Positions 32,188 to 43,968 of a DNA stretch of 64,000 nucleotides are shown one piece after another. How positions within the stretch are numbered: position 1 is the first letter of the stretch; every line of letters begins with the position of its first letter. The stretch is from positions 3,821,001 to 3,885,000 of the forward strand of contig NZ_CP162490.1 of assembly GCF_041245805.1 (NCBI RefSeq). The letters are read 5' to 3'. Origin of the DNA: Xanthomonas sp. DAR 34887 (GTDB lineage Bacteria; Pseudomonadota; Gammaproteobacteria; Xanthomonadales; Xanthomonadaceae). A program made the translations under genes and the position numbers. The notes under the pieces are model-generated. The model was given only the letters and a program-made list of their open reading frames with translations, searched no databases and had not been told where the DNA came from.

Positions 32188-33789
32188 CTACTTCTTCGGC
32201 GGAGCCGCGCCAGTGTCCGGCGAAGCGGTCACGGTATCGCGCCGAAAGTACAGTCGCGCATCGTCGCGCTCCAGCACCAAGGCATAGACCTCGCCTTGCG
32301 CATTGCGCAGAAACTGGCATTCGATCGCATCCGGCGGCGGCGTGGCGATAAAGCGGCTCGGGGTCAGCGCGCGCAACGTCAGCACGGTCTCGTCGCCATC
32401 GCTGAGCTGCAGGCGGCCATCGACGACAGCGACGGTCAACGCCGGCGCCTCGAAGGCCGCCAGATTGCCCCGCAGATCATCGGCCAGCGGCTCGCTCCGG
32501 TAGCGTCCGGGATAATGCGAGGCCGCGCCCTGGGTCAAATCCATGGCGATGCTGGCGACCGGCGGGGCGAAGCGCGGATCCAGCGCGTCCCAGATCGCAT
32601 TGCGGATCTCCACGTTCAATTCGCTGCCGCGCGCGCCATTGCTCAGGATCACCAGGCCATCGCCGCTGACCAAGTGACCCTCGATCCATGCGCGGTAGCT
32701 GTCGTTGGCGCCACCGTGGTGGAAATAGCGCGCGGCGCCGCTGCCACCCAGGCGCGGCCCCAGCCCATGAATGCTCGGTTGCACCTCGCTCATCATGTCC
32801 AGCGCCAGCGGTTGCGGCAGCAGACCGCCCGGCTGTTGGTAGCTGGCGATCAGCGCGGCGACGAAGCGCGCCAGATCGTTGGCGCTGGTCCACAGGCCCG
32901 ATGCCGCCAGCTCCGGAAAACTCTGCCAGCCGCGCGGGCGCGCCACCGGGCGACCGTCAGCATCATGGGCCATTGCCACATTGGCGACGCCGCGTGCCGA
33001 CGGATCGAGAAAGCCGCTGCGGTCCATGCCCAGCGGCGCGAAGATCTCGGCGCGTGCCACACGCTCCAGCGAACGACCGGTGCGATCTTCGATGGCCTTC
33101 TGCTCTACCATCACCCCACCGCCCGAATAGCGCATGCGCGTTCCCGGCGCATCCACACGGCGCAACGCCTCGTTCTGCGCAGGCGCGACACCCTGCAGCG
33201 TCTGCAACAGCGTCGGCAACCGCGCGCCGGGCGCATAGTCCGCGAATCCGTGCACATTGAGTCCGGCGGTATGCGACAACAACATGCGCAGCGTGATTGC
33301 GCTCGGATGGTCGCCCACCGGGATCTGCCAGCCGCGCAAATAGGCGTCGACATCGCGATCCAGGTCCAGTTGCCTGCGCGCCACCAGGCGCAGCGTGGTC
33401 GCCGCGGTCACCACCTTGCTGACCGAACCGACCGAGAACAGCGTGTCCGCGTCCACCGCATCAGGCGCTTCGCTGGCACGCACCCCGTACCCTTCGGCAT
33501 AGACGACGCGTCCGTCCCTGAAGACCGCGATCGCCACGCCGGGGACGCCGTAATGCTGCATGCGCTCACGTAGCGACCAGTGCGGCAGCGCCTGGCCCGG
33601 CTCCAGCACGCTTGGCCGCAGATCCGCGGCGAGCGCTGCCCGCACGCGATGCTCGACCGCCGCATCCGCATCGGCCGGGAGCGCTGCAGCGTTCCCCGCG
33701 CACAGCAGTGTCCAGGCCAGCAGCAACGCTGTACCGATTCGCGCAGTAGCGCAAGTAAGACGTCGTTGTGCCTGCGCCACGCTCGCCAT
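32188..33789 (-). CDS. Beta-lactamase-like serine hydrolase
   Basis: A 533-residue secreted serine hydrolase of the class C beta-lactamase/DD-peptidase/esterase superfamily. A signal sequence (about 16-37) precedes the catalytic domain. The nucleophile motif is Ser122-Val-Ser-Lys125 (SVGSVSKV). The second motif is YSG in MRYSGGG rather than YxN, and the third is HHGG where KTG is usual. This pattern is more typical of peptidases and esterases than of true beta-lactamases. A C-terminal domain of about 130 residues follows. The ATG at 33789 is preceded by AAGGAG. It is the last gene of an operon beginning with a BlaI-type repressor and an M56 sensor protease, so induction by cell-wall stress is likely (inference). 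Confidence 0.88.
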   Translation of the reverse strand: MASVAQAQRRLTCATARIGTALLLAWTLLCAGNAAALPADADAAVEHRVRAALAADLRPSVLEPGQALPHWSLRERMQHYGVPGVAIAVFRDGRVVYAEGYGVRASEAPDAVDADTLFSVGSVSKVVTAATTLRLVARRQLDLDRDVDAYLRGWQIPVGDHPSAITLRMLLSHTAGLNVHGFADYAPGARLPTLLQTLQGVAPAQNEALRRVDAPGTRMRYSGGGVMVEQKAIEDRTGRSLERVARAEIFAPLGMDRSGFLDPSARGVANVAMAHDADGRPVARPRGWQSFPELAASGLWTSANDLARFVAALIASYQQPGGLLPQPLALDMMSEVQPSIHGLGPRLGGSGAARYFHHGGANDSYRAWIEGHLVSGDGLVILSNGARGSELNVEIRNAIWDALDPRFAPPVASIAMDLTQGAASHYPGRYRSEPLADDLRGNLAAFEAPALTVAVVDGRLQLSDGDETVLTLRALTPSRFIATPPPDAIECQFLRNAQGEVYALVLERDDARLYFRRDTVTASPDTGAAPPKK

Positions 33790-33864
33790 GCCCACTCCTT
33801 GGTTGTCGGAACAGCCCGCAACCCATCGCCGCAGGCGACGGTGCGATAAAAGATGTTTCGGCGC

Positions 33865-34572
33865 TCAGCGCCGTACCGCGACCTCTGGTCCAGCCACTGC
33901 GCCATGCTGCTGCAGATAGCGCACCACGTCTGCGCCATGCGCCTGGTTGAGCGGCGAACGCCAGCGTTGCTGATCCGCCCACACCCCAAGGTTGATGTCG
34001 GCACCGCGCGCCAGCAACGCACGCACCACCGGCAGATGGCCTTCGCGCGCGGCATTGATCAGGGGCGTTTCGTCGTACTGCACGATGCCGTTGACGTCGG
34101 CGCCGGCGTCGAGCAGGCGCTCTACCACCGGCAAGTGTCCTTGCATCGCCGCGACGATCAGCGGGTTGCCGTCACGCAACAGCGCCTGGTTGGGGTCGGC
34201 GCCGAGTTCCAGCAGGGTGTCCACCATCGCCAGGTCGCCGGCGCGCGCGGCCTGGATCAGCGGGGTCCCGGAGACATCCAGGTCGGCGAGCGCCGCATTG
34301 ACGCTGGCGCCTGCAGCGATCAGGCGGCGCACTTCGTCCTGTTTTCCGGTCGCTGACGCCTGCAACAGGGCAGCGACGGTCGAATCGGCCCGCCCCGCCG
34401 TCGGTGGTCTACCGACGAGCGGCAGCCGCGGCGTGGCCGCCACGACCGCGACGCCGACGCCAAGCGAGATCGCCGCGCAGCCCAGGGGCCAGCAGACGCG
34501 GCATCCATCGACCGGTTGCCGCACTGGGCTGCAGCAACTGATCGATGCGCCGTCGCACGCCATGCCGCCCAC
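33865..34572 (-). pseudogene. Ankyrin-repeat segment, probably the frameshifted 3' part of the M56 gene
   Basis: This open frame encodes a hydrophobic helix (CAAISLGVGVAVVAATPRL) followed by about four ankyrin repeats (motifs TPLIQAARAGDLAMVDTLLE, NPLIVAAMQGHLPVVERLLD, TPLINAAREGHLPVVRALLA). It overlaps the end of the M56 gene by 164 bases in another frame. The residues before the helix are Cys-rich and unlike a real N-terminus. Removing one G from the GGGG run at 34485-34488 would join the M56 chain (RWMPRLLA) directly to this helix and give one protein of about 516 residues. The frame is therefore read as the shifted 3' end, by mutation or sequencing error. A separate gene starting at 34572 is less likely. 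Confidence 0.7.
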
Positions 34573-35416
34573 CCAGCATGGCGGTGCCGAACGCCCTGGC
34601 GCTGCCTAGCGCCGCCCGCGTTTCCAGCGCTGCCACCAGTGCATCGGCATAGCGGCGGCCGCTGCCCATCCGCTTTGCCGCGGCGGCGTCGCATGCCAGT
34701 TCGCGGGCCAGGTCCAGCTGCGCGCCCAGCATGCGCAGCGCAGGGCTCCACCAGTACAGCGCAAGGCACAGCCGCTGCAGCAACGACGCCCAAAGATCGT
34801 GGCGGCGCACATGCGCCAGTTCGTGATGCAGGATGCCCAGCAACAACGGCTCGGGCAGCGACTGCGCCAGGCCGCGCGGCAGCAGCACGCAGGGACGACG
34901 CAGACCGACCAGCATCGGGCCGGACACCGCGTCGGATACGCGAACCTCCACTCGCATCCGCGCAGCGGCGATTGCCGTATCGAACGCAGCGCAAGACACG
35001 CCATCGGCGCGCAGGCGTCGCGCTTCCCGGTATGCCGAGCCGAGCCCACGCAACGACCACAGCGTACCCAGCAACCAGAACAGCGCGAGCCATCGCAGGG
35101 CATCGGCACGGGGCCACGCCGCGACCACCGTCGCGGGCGTGTCGATACTCTGCCGCGCCTGCGGCATCGGCAACGGGGAACGCGATGCCACCTGTGGCGC
35201 CGCTGCGGTCGGCCGCAACGGCATGTCGATCGCCGGCGACAACGCCAATAACGGCGCCACCACTGCCGCAAGGAACAGGCATCCCACGAAACGTGCACGC
35301 AGCGCCGCGTTCAGCGGCCGCAGGCGCGCGATGCCCCAGGCCAGCCCCAGCAGCAATGCGCTCTGCCACACATGCTGCAGCGCCAGATGCAGCAGCGCGT
35401 CGAGCGTCGTGGTCAT
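34409..35416 (-). CDS. BlaR1/M56-family membrane metallopeptidase (frameshifted)
   Basis: A 335-residue M56 peptidase. Transmembrane helices lie at about residues 14-31, 42-60 and 108-122. The zinc site is HHELAHVRRHD with His198, Glu199 and His202; the third ligand is probably the Glu in RELACDAAAAKRM. It lacks the C-terminal penicillin-sensor domain of BlaR1. After RWMPRLLAPG the frame turns into an Arg-rich tail (WRRRRGRGG) where a fourth helix is expected; that helix appears in the next frame (see the ankyrin entry). The start overlaps the blaI stop (ATGA). By family it cleaves the BlaI-type repressor when activated; here an ankyrin domain may replace the sensor. Confidence 0.82.
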   Translation of the reverse strand: MTTTLDALLHLALQHVWQSALLLGLAWGIARLRPLNAALRARFVGCLFLAAVVAPLLALSPAIDMPLRPTAAAPQVASRSPLPMPQARQSIDTPATVVAAWPRADALRWLALFWLLGTLWSLRGLGSAYREARRLRADGVSCAAFDTAIAAARMRVEVRVSDAVSGPMLVGLRRPCVLLPRGLAQSLPEPLLLGILHHELAHVRRHDLWASLLQRLCLALYWWSPALRMLGAQLDLARELACDAAAAKRMGSGRRYADALVAALETRAALGSARAFGTAMLGGRHGVRRRIDQLLQPSAATGRWMPRLLAPGLRGDLAWRRRRGRGGHAAAAARR

Positions 35417-35808
35417 GGCTGTTCGTCCTTGTCGGCTGTTGCATCCACACGGCGCCGCAACGCCGCGATCTCATCGTCGCCGAGCGGGTGCTCGTCGATC
35501 AGGTGTTGCGCCAACACGTCGGGCGAGCCGTTGAAGAATTGCTTCAGCAACTGCTCCAACGCCTGCCGGCGCGCCTTGGCGCGGCTGAGGGTGGCGCGAT
35601 AAATGAAGGCGCGGCCCTCGGTGCGGTAGCTGACAAACCCCTTCTTCTCCAGCACCTTGAGCAGGGTCAGCACCGTGGTGTAGGCCACTGGCCGCTGCTG
35701 CGCCAACCGATCGGCGACTTCGCGCACCGACGCCTCCTTCCGCTCCCACAGCACTTCGAGGATCTGGCGCTCGGCATTGGTCGGAGAGGAAGAGGCGGGG
35801 CGAGCCAT
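35413..35808 (-). CDS. BlaI/MecI/CopY-family repressor
   Basis: A 131-residue winged-helix repressor. The N-terminal DNA-binding domain (ERQILEVLWERKEASVREVADRL, then PVAYTTVLTLLKVLEKKGFVSYRTEGRAFIY) and the C-terminal dimerisation helices (LEQLLKQFFNGSPDVLAQHLI) are typical. Two palindromes directly upstream (35816-35829 and 35865-35880) are probable operators. It is coupled to the M56 protease by an ATGA overlap, the standard pairing in which the protease removes the repressor. It probably controls its own operon, including the serine hydrolase. Confidence 0.92.
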   Translation of the reverse strand: MARPASSSPTNAERQILEVLWERKEASVREVADRLAQQRPVAYTTVLTLLKVLEKKGFVSYRTEGRAFIYRATLSRAKARRQALEQLLKQFFNGSPDVLAQHLIDEHPLGDDEIAALRRRVDATADKDEQP

Positions 35809-35815
35809 GTAGACG

Positions 35816-35880
35816 ACTAACGAATTAGTTGAAACAAGCCTAGGACCTGCTGCTGCGCCCTGTCAACTAAAAAATTAGTT
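35816..35880. promoter_or_regulatory. Twin BlaI-type operators
   Basis: Two dyads, ACTAACGAATTAGT (35816-35829) and AACTAAAAAATTAGTT (35865-35880), have the same ACTAA-N4-TTAGT core and centres 50 bases apart, about five helical turns. They lie 8-72 bases upstream of the repressor ATG. The symmetry and half-site resemble known BlaI/MecI operators. The second dyad is also about 110 bases from lexA2 and could affect it. Confidence 0.8.
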
Positions 35881-35977
35881 TTTCGCAGACCTGGGGCTGC
35901 GCACGGAGCACGCAGCGATCAACGCGCAATGCCACCGACCCGAACCCAAACACTCATCGCCAAAACCAAGCCGGCAG

Positions 35978-35991
35978 TGTACAAATGTACA
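35978..35991. promoter_or_regulatory. LexA2 operator
   Basis: TGTACAAATGTACA consists of two TGTACA hexamers two bases apart, ending three bases before the ATG at 35994. I recall this sequence as the autoregulatory box of the second LexA of Xanthomonas (not checked). An in-frame ATG at 35985 lies inside the operator and is unlikely to be the start. Confidence 0.8.
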
Positions 35992-35993
35992 CC

Positions 35994-36602
35994 ATGAATC
36001 CCCTCTCCCCACAGCGCGCCGCCATCCTCGCCTACGTCCACGACTGCGCCGAGCAGGCCGGGCGGCCGCCGAGCCTGGCCGAGATCGCCGAACGTTTCGG
36101 CTTCGCCTCGCGCAATGCCGCACGCAAGCACGTGCAGGCGCTGGTCGAGGCCGGGCTGCTGGAGCATGTGCCGCAGCAGGCGCGCAGCCTGCGACCGGCG
36201 CAGGCGCAGGCGCGCAGCGGGCTGATGCGGCTGCCGGTGCTGGGCCGGGTCGCCGCCGGCGCGCCGATCGGCGCCGATGTCGGCCTGGACCAGCAATTGC
36301 GGCTGGACCGCGCCTTGTTCGCGCTGCGTCCGGACTACCTGCTGCGCGTGCAGGGCGATTCGATGATCGACGACGGCATCCTCGACGGCGATCTGGTCGG
36401 GGTGCGCCGTGCCGCCGATGCGCGCAACGGGCAGATCGTGGTGGCGCGGCTGGATGGCGAACTCACCATCAAGCGCTACCGGCACGACGGCGAACGCATC
36501 CAGCTGCTGCCGCGCAATCCGGCCTATGCGCCGATCGTGGTGCAGCCGGGCCAGGACTTCGCCATCGAAGGCCATTACTGCGGGCTGATCCGGCAAGGCT
36601 GA
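35994..36602 (+). CDS. lexA: LexA repressor (LexA2 type)
   Basis: A 202-residue LexA. The winged helix-turn-helix spans residues 1-65 (SLAEIAERFGFASRNAARKHVQAL). The autocleavage site is Ala88-Gly89 (RVAAGAPIG), and the catalytic Ser123 (GDSMIDDG) and Lys160 (LTIKRY) are present. RecA-stimulated self-cleavage would derepress its targets. The start at 35994 leaves the TGTACA operator intact just upstream. It is the first gene of lexA-imuA-imuB-dnaE2, joined to imuA by a TGATG overlap. So it is the dedicated regulator of this damage-inducible mutasome, probably distinct from a housekeeping LexA1 elsewhere. Confidence 0.95.
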   Translation: MNPLSPQRAAILAYVHDCAEQAGRPPSLAEIAERFGFASRNAARKHVQALVEAGLLEHVPQQARSLRPAQAQARSGLMRLPVLGRVAAGAPIGADVGLDQQLRLDRALFALRPDYLLRVQGDSMIDDGILDGDLVGVRRAADARNGQIVVARLDGELTIKRYRHDGERIQLLPRNPAYAPIVVQPGQDFAIEGHYCGLIRQG

Positions 36603-37231
36603 TGGCGGCCGTCGTCGCCCTCGACCGCCTGCTGGCCGAACGCCGGGTCTGGCGCGGCCAGCCGACCGCGCTGCCGCCCAGCGCGCAGCCCACCGGCCAT
36701 GCCGCGCTCGACGCCGTGCTGCCGGCGCGCGGCTGGCCGGAAATGGCGCTGACCGAACTGCTGCACGCCGCCGACGGCATCGGCGAACTGCAGTTGCTGT
36801 GGCCGACGCTGGCGCGGCTGTCGCAGGGCGGCGGCCGCATCGTCCTGGTCGATCCGCCCTATCTGCCCTACCCCGGCGCCTGGGAACAGGCCGGGGTGGC
36901 GCTGCCGCAGCTGCAGATCGTGCGCGCCGGCGCGGACGCGGCCTGGGCCGCCGAGCAATGCCTGCGTTCGGGCAGCTGCGCGGCGGTGCTGTGCTGGCCG
37001 GCGCAGGCCAACGACAAGACCCTGCGCCGGCTGCAGGTGGCGGCCGAGACCGGGCGCGCGCTGGGCTTCGCCTACCGACCACTGAAAGCCTCGGCCAATC
37101 CGTCGCCGGCCGCGCTGCGCCTGGCCATCGATGCCGCACCGGCGCAGCTGCGCGTGCTCAAGTGCCGCGGCGGCATGCCGCCGGCGCGCGCCATCGCGTT
37201 GTCCGCGCTGGCCGCGCCGGCGTCGGCTTGA
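36602..37231 (+). CDS. imuA: ImuA, translesion cassette RecA-like protein
   Basis: A 209-residue protein of the ImuA/SulA-like RecA-fold group. The N-terminal LPPSAQPTGHAALDAVLPARGWP and the following MALTELLHAADGIGELQLLWPTLARL are conserved in ImuA. It has no complete Walker A motif, so ATP binding is doubtful. By family it acts with ImuB and DnaE2 in damage-induced mutagenesis. The ATG overlaps the lexA stop and imuB follows after 10 bases. Confidence 0.9.
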   Translation: MAAVVALDRLLAERRVWRGQPTALPPSAQPTGHAALDAVLPARGWPEMALTELLHAADGIGELQLLWPTLARLSQGGGRIVLVDPPYLPYPGAWEQAGVALPQLQIVRAGADAAWAAEQCLRSGSCAAVLCWPAQANDKTLRRLQVAAETGRALGFAYRPLKASANPSPAALRLAIDAAPAQLRVLKCRGGMPPARAIALSALAAPASA

Positions 37232-37241
37232 GGGCGCGCGC

Positions 37242-38677
37242 ATGCGCTGGGCCTGCATCCTGCTGCCGCAGCTGGCACTCGACACGGTGCTGCGGCGCTG
37301 GCCGACGCCGGACGAACCGCTGGCCCTGCTCGCCGGCCCGCCGCAGCGGCGCACGCTGAAGGCGGTCAACGCCGCCGCGCGCGCGCGCGGGCTGCAGCCC
37401 GGGCAATCGCTGGCCACCGCGCAGGCGCTGTGCGACCGCTTCGCCACCGCGCTGCACGATCCCGAGGAAAGCCGCCGCAGCCAGCAGTTCCTGGCGGCGT
37501 GGGCGTACCGCTTCAGCTCGCTGGTCAGCACCGACTATCCCGGTGCGCTGCTGCTGGAGATCGAGGCCAGCCTCGGCCTGTTCGGACCCTGGCCGCGCTT
37601 CGAGGCCCGCCTGCGCGAGGAGCTGACCGCCCTGGGCTTCCGCCACCGCATCGTGGTCGCGCCGCATCCGCTGGCCGCGCGCGTGCTGGCCAATGCGCAC
37701 GACGGCATCGCCCTGCTCGACAATGCCGCGCTGCACGGCGCGTTGGGCCAATTGCCGATCGCCCGCGCCGGACTGCAACCGGGCCTGGCCGACGCCTTCG
37801 CGCGGATGGGCCTGCGCAAGCTGCAGCACCTGTTCGCCTTGCCCCGCAGCGGCCTGGCGCGGCGCTATCCGCCGGCGCTGCTGCAGCACCTGGACGCCTT
37901 GCGCGGACAGGCGCCGCTGCCGCTGCAGTACTACCTGCCGCCGGACCGCTTCGATGCGCGGCTGGAACTGGGCTACGCGGTGGAATCCAGCCAGGCGCTG
38001 CTGTTTCCGCTGCGCCGGCTGACCGCCGACCTGGCGGCGTTCCTGGCCGGGCGCGACGGTGGCGTGCAGCGCTTCCAGCTGCATCTGGAACACGAAGGCC
38101 TGGACGACAGCGTGGTGCCGGTCGGGCTGCTCGCCGCCGAACGCGATGCGGCGATGCTGTTCGAACTGGCGCGCGGCCGCCTGCAACACGCCAGCGTGCC
38201 GGCACCGGTGCAGGCCATGCGCCTGCGCGCCGACGAACTGCCGCCGTTCGTGCCCGCCGCGCGCGAACTGTTCGACGACCGCGCGCAGCAGGCGCTGCCC
38301 TGGGAACAGCTGCGCGAACGCCTGCGCGCACGTCTCGGCGACGATGCCGTACACGGCCTGCGCGCGCACGCCGACCATCGCCCCGAGCAAGCCTGGCGCG
38401 CCGAATCGGCCAAGCCGGCAGCGTCGATCAAGCAAGGCAAAGCGCCAGCGAGCGCCGCCGCGCTGCCGCGCCCCGGCTGGCTGCTGACCCGGCCGATCCC
38501 GCTGCGCGAGCGCGCCCCCGAACGCCTGGCCGGCCCGGAACGTATCGAAAGCGGCTGGTGGGACGACGGCGACGTGCGCCGCGACTACTACATCGTGCGC
38601 ACTCGCCAGGGCCAGCGCGCCTGGGTGTTCGCGCCGGCCGATGCGCAGGACGCGCTGATGCTGCACGGCTGGTTCGC

Positions 38678-38681
<4 letters not shown>
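37242..38681 (+). CDS. imuB: ImuB, Y-family polymerase-like protein
   Basis: A 479-residue protein related to Y-family polymerases. The N-terminal MRWACILLPQLALDTVLRR lacks the acidic residue expected there, and no acidic pair is seen at the second site (SSLVSTDYPGALLLEI), consistent with ImuB being catalytically inactive. Little-finger-like and C-terminal regions follow. QQALPW at about 348-353 fits a beta-clamp-binding motif, in line with ImuB acting as the hub between the clamp and DnaE2. The ATG at 37242 is 10 bases after imuA. The stop overlaps the dnaE2 start (ATGA). Confidence 0.9.
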
Positions 38682-41866
<3,185 letters not shown>

Positions 41867-41911
41867 GCCGGCAAACGCAGCCACGCGTGCCCTGCGCGGC
41901 GAACAGACCGG

Positions 41912-42259
41912 TCACGGCGATTGCGACGGCGCCTCCACGGCCTTGCCGCATGCCTGCGCCGCCCGTTGCACCGCCTCGGCTTCGCCCAGGCCTTCGCGGT
42001 AGATGGCGGCAGCCAGCTCGCGCCTGGCCTTGCTCGACCCGATCGAACCGTTGCTGGCGATATCCGACAGCGGCCCGCCCAACTGGCGATATCTGGCCAC
42101 CAGCTTGGCCGTCGCTGCCGTGCTCGTGCAATCCACCGGTGCCGCCTGCACCGGCGCACCCAACATCAGCAAACACGCAGCAGCTGCACGCACCGCAGCG
42201 ACCCGCACGGCATCGCCGCGCCCACGCCAACAGCACCGGCGAACAGGCCACAACGGCAT
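41912..42259 (-). CDS. Small secreted hypothetical protein
   Basis: A 115-residue protein with a signal peptide (about residues 15-37, ACLLMLGAPVQAA). The mature part of about 80 residues is helical-looking, with VDCTSTAATAKLVARYRQLGG, SSKARRELAAAIYREGLGEAEAV and one further Cys (QACGK), allowing a single disulfide. I do not recognise a family. The ATG at 42259 was chosen for the signal peptide; the same frame stays open upstream for 84 codons without protein-like sequence. It is convergent with dnaE2. Confidence 0.55.
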   Translation of the reverse strand: MPLWPVRRCCWRGRGDAVRVAAVRAAAACLLMLGAPVQAAPVDCTSTAATAKLVARYRQLGGPLSDIASNGSIGSSKARRELAAAIYREGLGEAEAVQRAAQACGKAVEAPSQSP

Positions 42260-42534
42260 CAGGCCGCACGTAGCGTCATCCACCCCATGTGGACAACGCC
42301 GCTGCAAGATAGCCACGGCGAATGCCTGCGCCAGCCGTGGTGTGACGAAACCCCGCTGCGCCGGAGCAGGAAACCGAATCCGCGGAACCAAAGGCGTCGG
42401 CAACATCGTCGCTGGCTGTCGATCGCGCAGGCACGAACAACGGCGTGCGCCGCCCGATCTGGCACCAGGGACGCCAATGACGCACGCCACGCACCCTGAC
42501 CGAACCCCCACTCGAGCCGTTACAGGGACCGCGT

Positions 42535-42984
42535 TTACGGCAGCCTACCCAGCCCGGTCAGCAGCGTCTGCACGCCTTTCCAGCCCCAGTACACCCGATG
42601 GCACGCGATCAGGCCGCGCGCGTCGAGATCCATGACTTCCACCAGGTCGACCTGATCGCCCTGCGGCGTTTCTCGCGGATATTCCCACACCACTTGGCGG
42701 TGGGACGCATGGCAACGGCCGGTGCGATACCAGCGACCGAGGCGGTTTTCGGGCTGTGCGAAAGAGGCAGCGAAGAACGTCCTGATCGCCTCGCGCCCCT
42801 GCAGCCTCCCATCTTGCCGCCCTGCGGAGACCACATACGCCAACGGCGTTTCCAGCATCGCGTCTTGCGCATACAGCGCCATCAGCGCGTCCAGATTCCG
42901 TGCGACGACGCTGCGGTGCCATTGCTCGAAGATGCGGCGGGCATCGCCTTCCGCGCCGTTCGACCGCGCTTCGATTCCGCTCAT
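42535..42984 (-). CDS. NTF2-like/SnoaL-fold protein
   Basis: A 149-residue protein with the cone-shaped NTF2-like pattern: ARRIFEQWHRSVVARNLDALMALYAQDAMLETP, GREAIRTFFAASF, then QVDLVEVMDLDARGLIACHRVYWGWKG. This superfamily includes isomerases, hydrolases and polyketide cyclases; no specific catalytic set is evident. It is divergent from an ArsR-type regulator with a palindrome between them, so that regulator probably controls it. Confidence 0.82.
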   Translation of the reverse strand: MSGIEARSNGAEGDARRIFEQWHRSVVARNLDALMALYAQDAMLETPLAYVVSAGRQDGRLQGREAIRTFFAASFAQPENRLGRWYRTGRCHASHRQVVWEYPRETPQGDQVDLVEVMDLDARGLIACHRVYWGWKGVQTLLTGLGRLP

Positions 42985-43039
42985 GCAAGACACTCCGAAT
43001 GTAGTGCGCTGCAGTCTAGGAACATGCGCAGGCCGTCGA

Positions 43040-43055
43040 TTCGATGCGTATCGAA
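43040..43055. promoter_or_regulatory. Candidate ArsR-family operator
   Basis: TTCGATGCGTATCGAA is a perfect 6-4-6 dyad in the 124-base gap between the divergent NTF2-like and ArsR-type genes. It lies 54 bases before the regulator ATG. Autoregulation by the neighbouring repressor is inferred. Confidence 0.55.
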
Positions 43056-43108
43056 GCGTTCCGGCAAGGCGCGCTCTATGATGGCCGTGCCCGCCAGGAG
43101 TGCACACG

Positions 43109-43831
43109 ATGCCGGTCGAACAGCCCAAGCTTGCCGCGACCGCCTTCCTCATCGCCGATCCCGCCCGCGCCGCCATGTTGATGGCGCTGATCGATGGGCG
43201 CGCCCTGCCTGCCGGCGAACTCGCCTTCGCCGGCGGCGTCACCCCGCAGACGGCGAGCTCGCACCTGGCGAAACTGCTGGACGGCGGCTTGCTGGCGGTC
43301 GAAGCCCAGGGCCGCCACCGCTACTACCGGCTGGCCGGTTCCCACGTCGCGTTCGCCCTGGAGAACCTGGCGACCCTCGCCGCACCCGCCGCACCGCGAT
43401 GCCGAAAAGCAGGGACCAAGCAGCAATCGCTGGCCTTGGCCAGATGCTGTTACGACCATCTGGCAGGGCGACTGGGCATCGCGGTGACCGAAGCGCTGGA
43501 GCGGCGCGCGCTGATCGTCAGACAAGACGACAAGAAATACGCGGTGTCCACCGAAGGCAGCGCGTGGTTCGCGCGGATGGGGCTGGACGTTTCGCGCCTC
43601 GTCCCGACCAGGCTCGGCATCGCACGACAGTGCCTGGACTGGACCGAACGCAAGCACCACCTCGCCGGTCCGCTCGGCGTCGAATTGCTTGCGCTGCTTT
43701 GCGCCAAACGCTGGCTACGCCGCAGCGACGGCTCGCGCGCGATCCACATCACCGATAGCGGCTGGGCCGGCCTGCACACGGAACTGGGAATCCACCGGCT
43801 TGCCGGCGACGAACTGACACTTGCTTCCTGA
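43109..43831 (+). CDS. ArsR-family transcriptional regulator
   Basis: A 240-residue winged-helix regulator. The DNA-binding domain is near the N-terminus (DPARAAMLMALIDGRALPAGELAFAGGVTPQTASSHLAKLLDGGLLAVEAQGRHRYYRL). A C-terminal region of about 140 residues has a second winged-helix-like pattern (YDHLAGRLGIAVTEALERRALI). This two-part layout is common in the larger ArsR-type regulators. No metal-binding Cys cluster is apparent. AGGAG lies 8 bases before the ATG at 43109; a GTG nine bases earlier is less likely. It probably controls the divergent NTF2-like gene. Confidence 0.85.
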   Translation: MPVEQPKLAATAFLIADPARAAMLMALIDGRALPAGELAFAGGVTPQTASSHLAKLLDGGLLAVEAQGRHRYYRLAGSHVAFALENLATLAAPAAPRCRKAGTKQQSLALARCCYDHLAGRLGIAVTEALERRALIVRQDDKKYAVSTEGSAWFARMGLDVSRLVPTRLGIARQCLDWTERKHHLAGPLGVELLALLCAKRWLRRSDGSRAIHITDSGWAGLHTELGIHRLAGDELTLAS

Positions 43832-43968
43832 GCGCCAAACCATTCCGACAGTTGCAATGCGCTCTACGCAGGAGTCTCAGCACCGGATCGCGCGGCAGCG
43901 AGGAGCGCCGCGGCCATCGCATAGGGATCCGAACTCACCGGTCGCGAACGACGCCTTTTTTAGAAGGC

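Noticed and set aside
34563..34572. Independent start codons for a separate ankyrin protein
   Set aside because: The first 30 residues look like a shadow frame of the M56 gene. Continuity of the membrane helix with the M56 chain favours a frameshift over a separate gene.
42260..42511. N-terminal extension of the small secreted protein upstream of 42259
   Set aside because: The extra 84 codons are Cys/Arg-rich and would bury the signal peptide; no ribosome binding site supports the upstream start.
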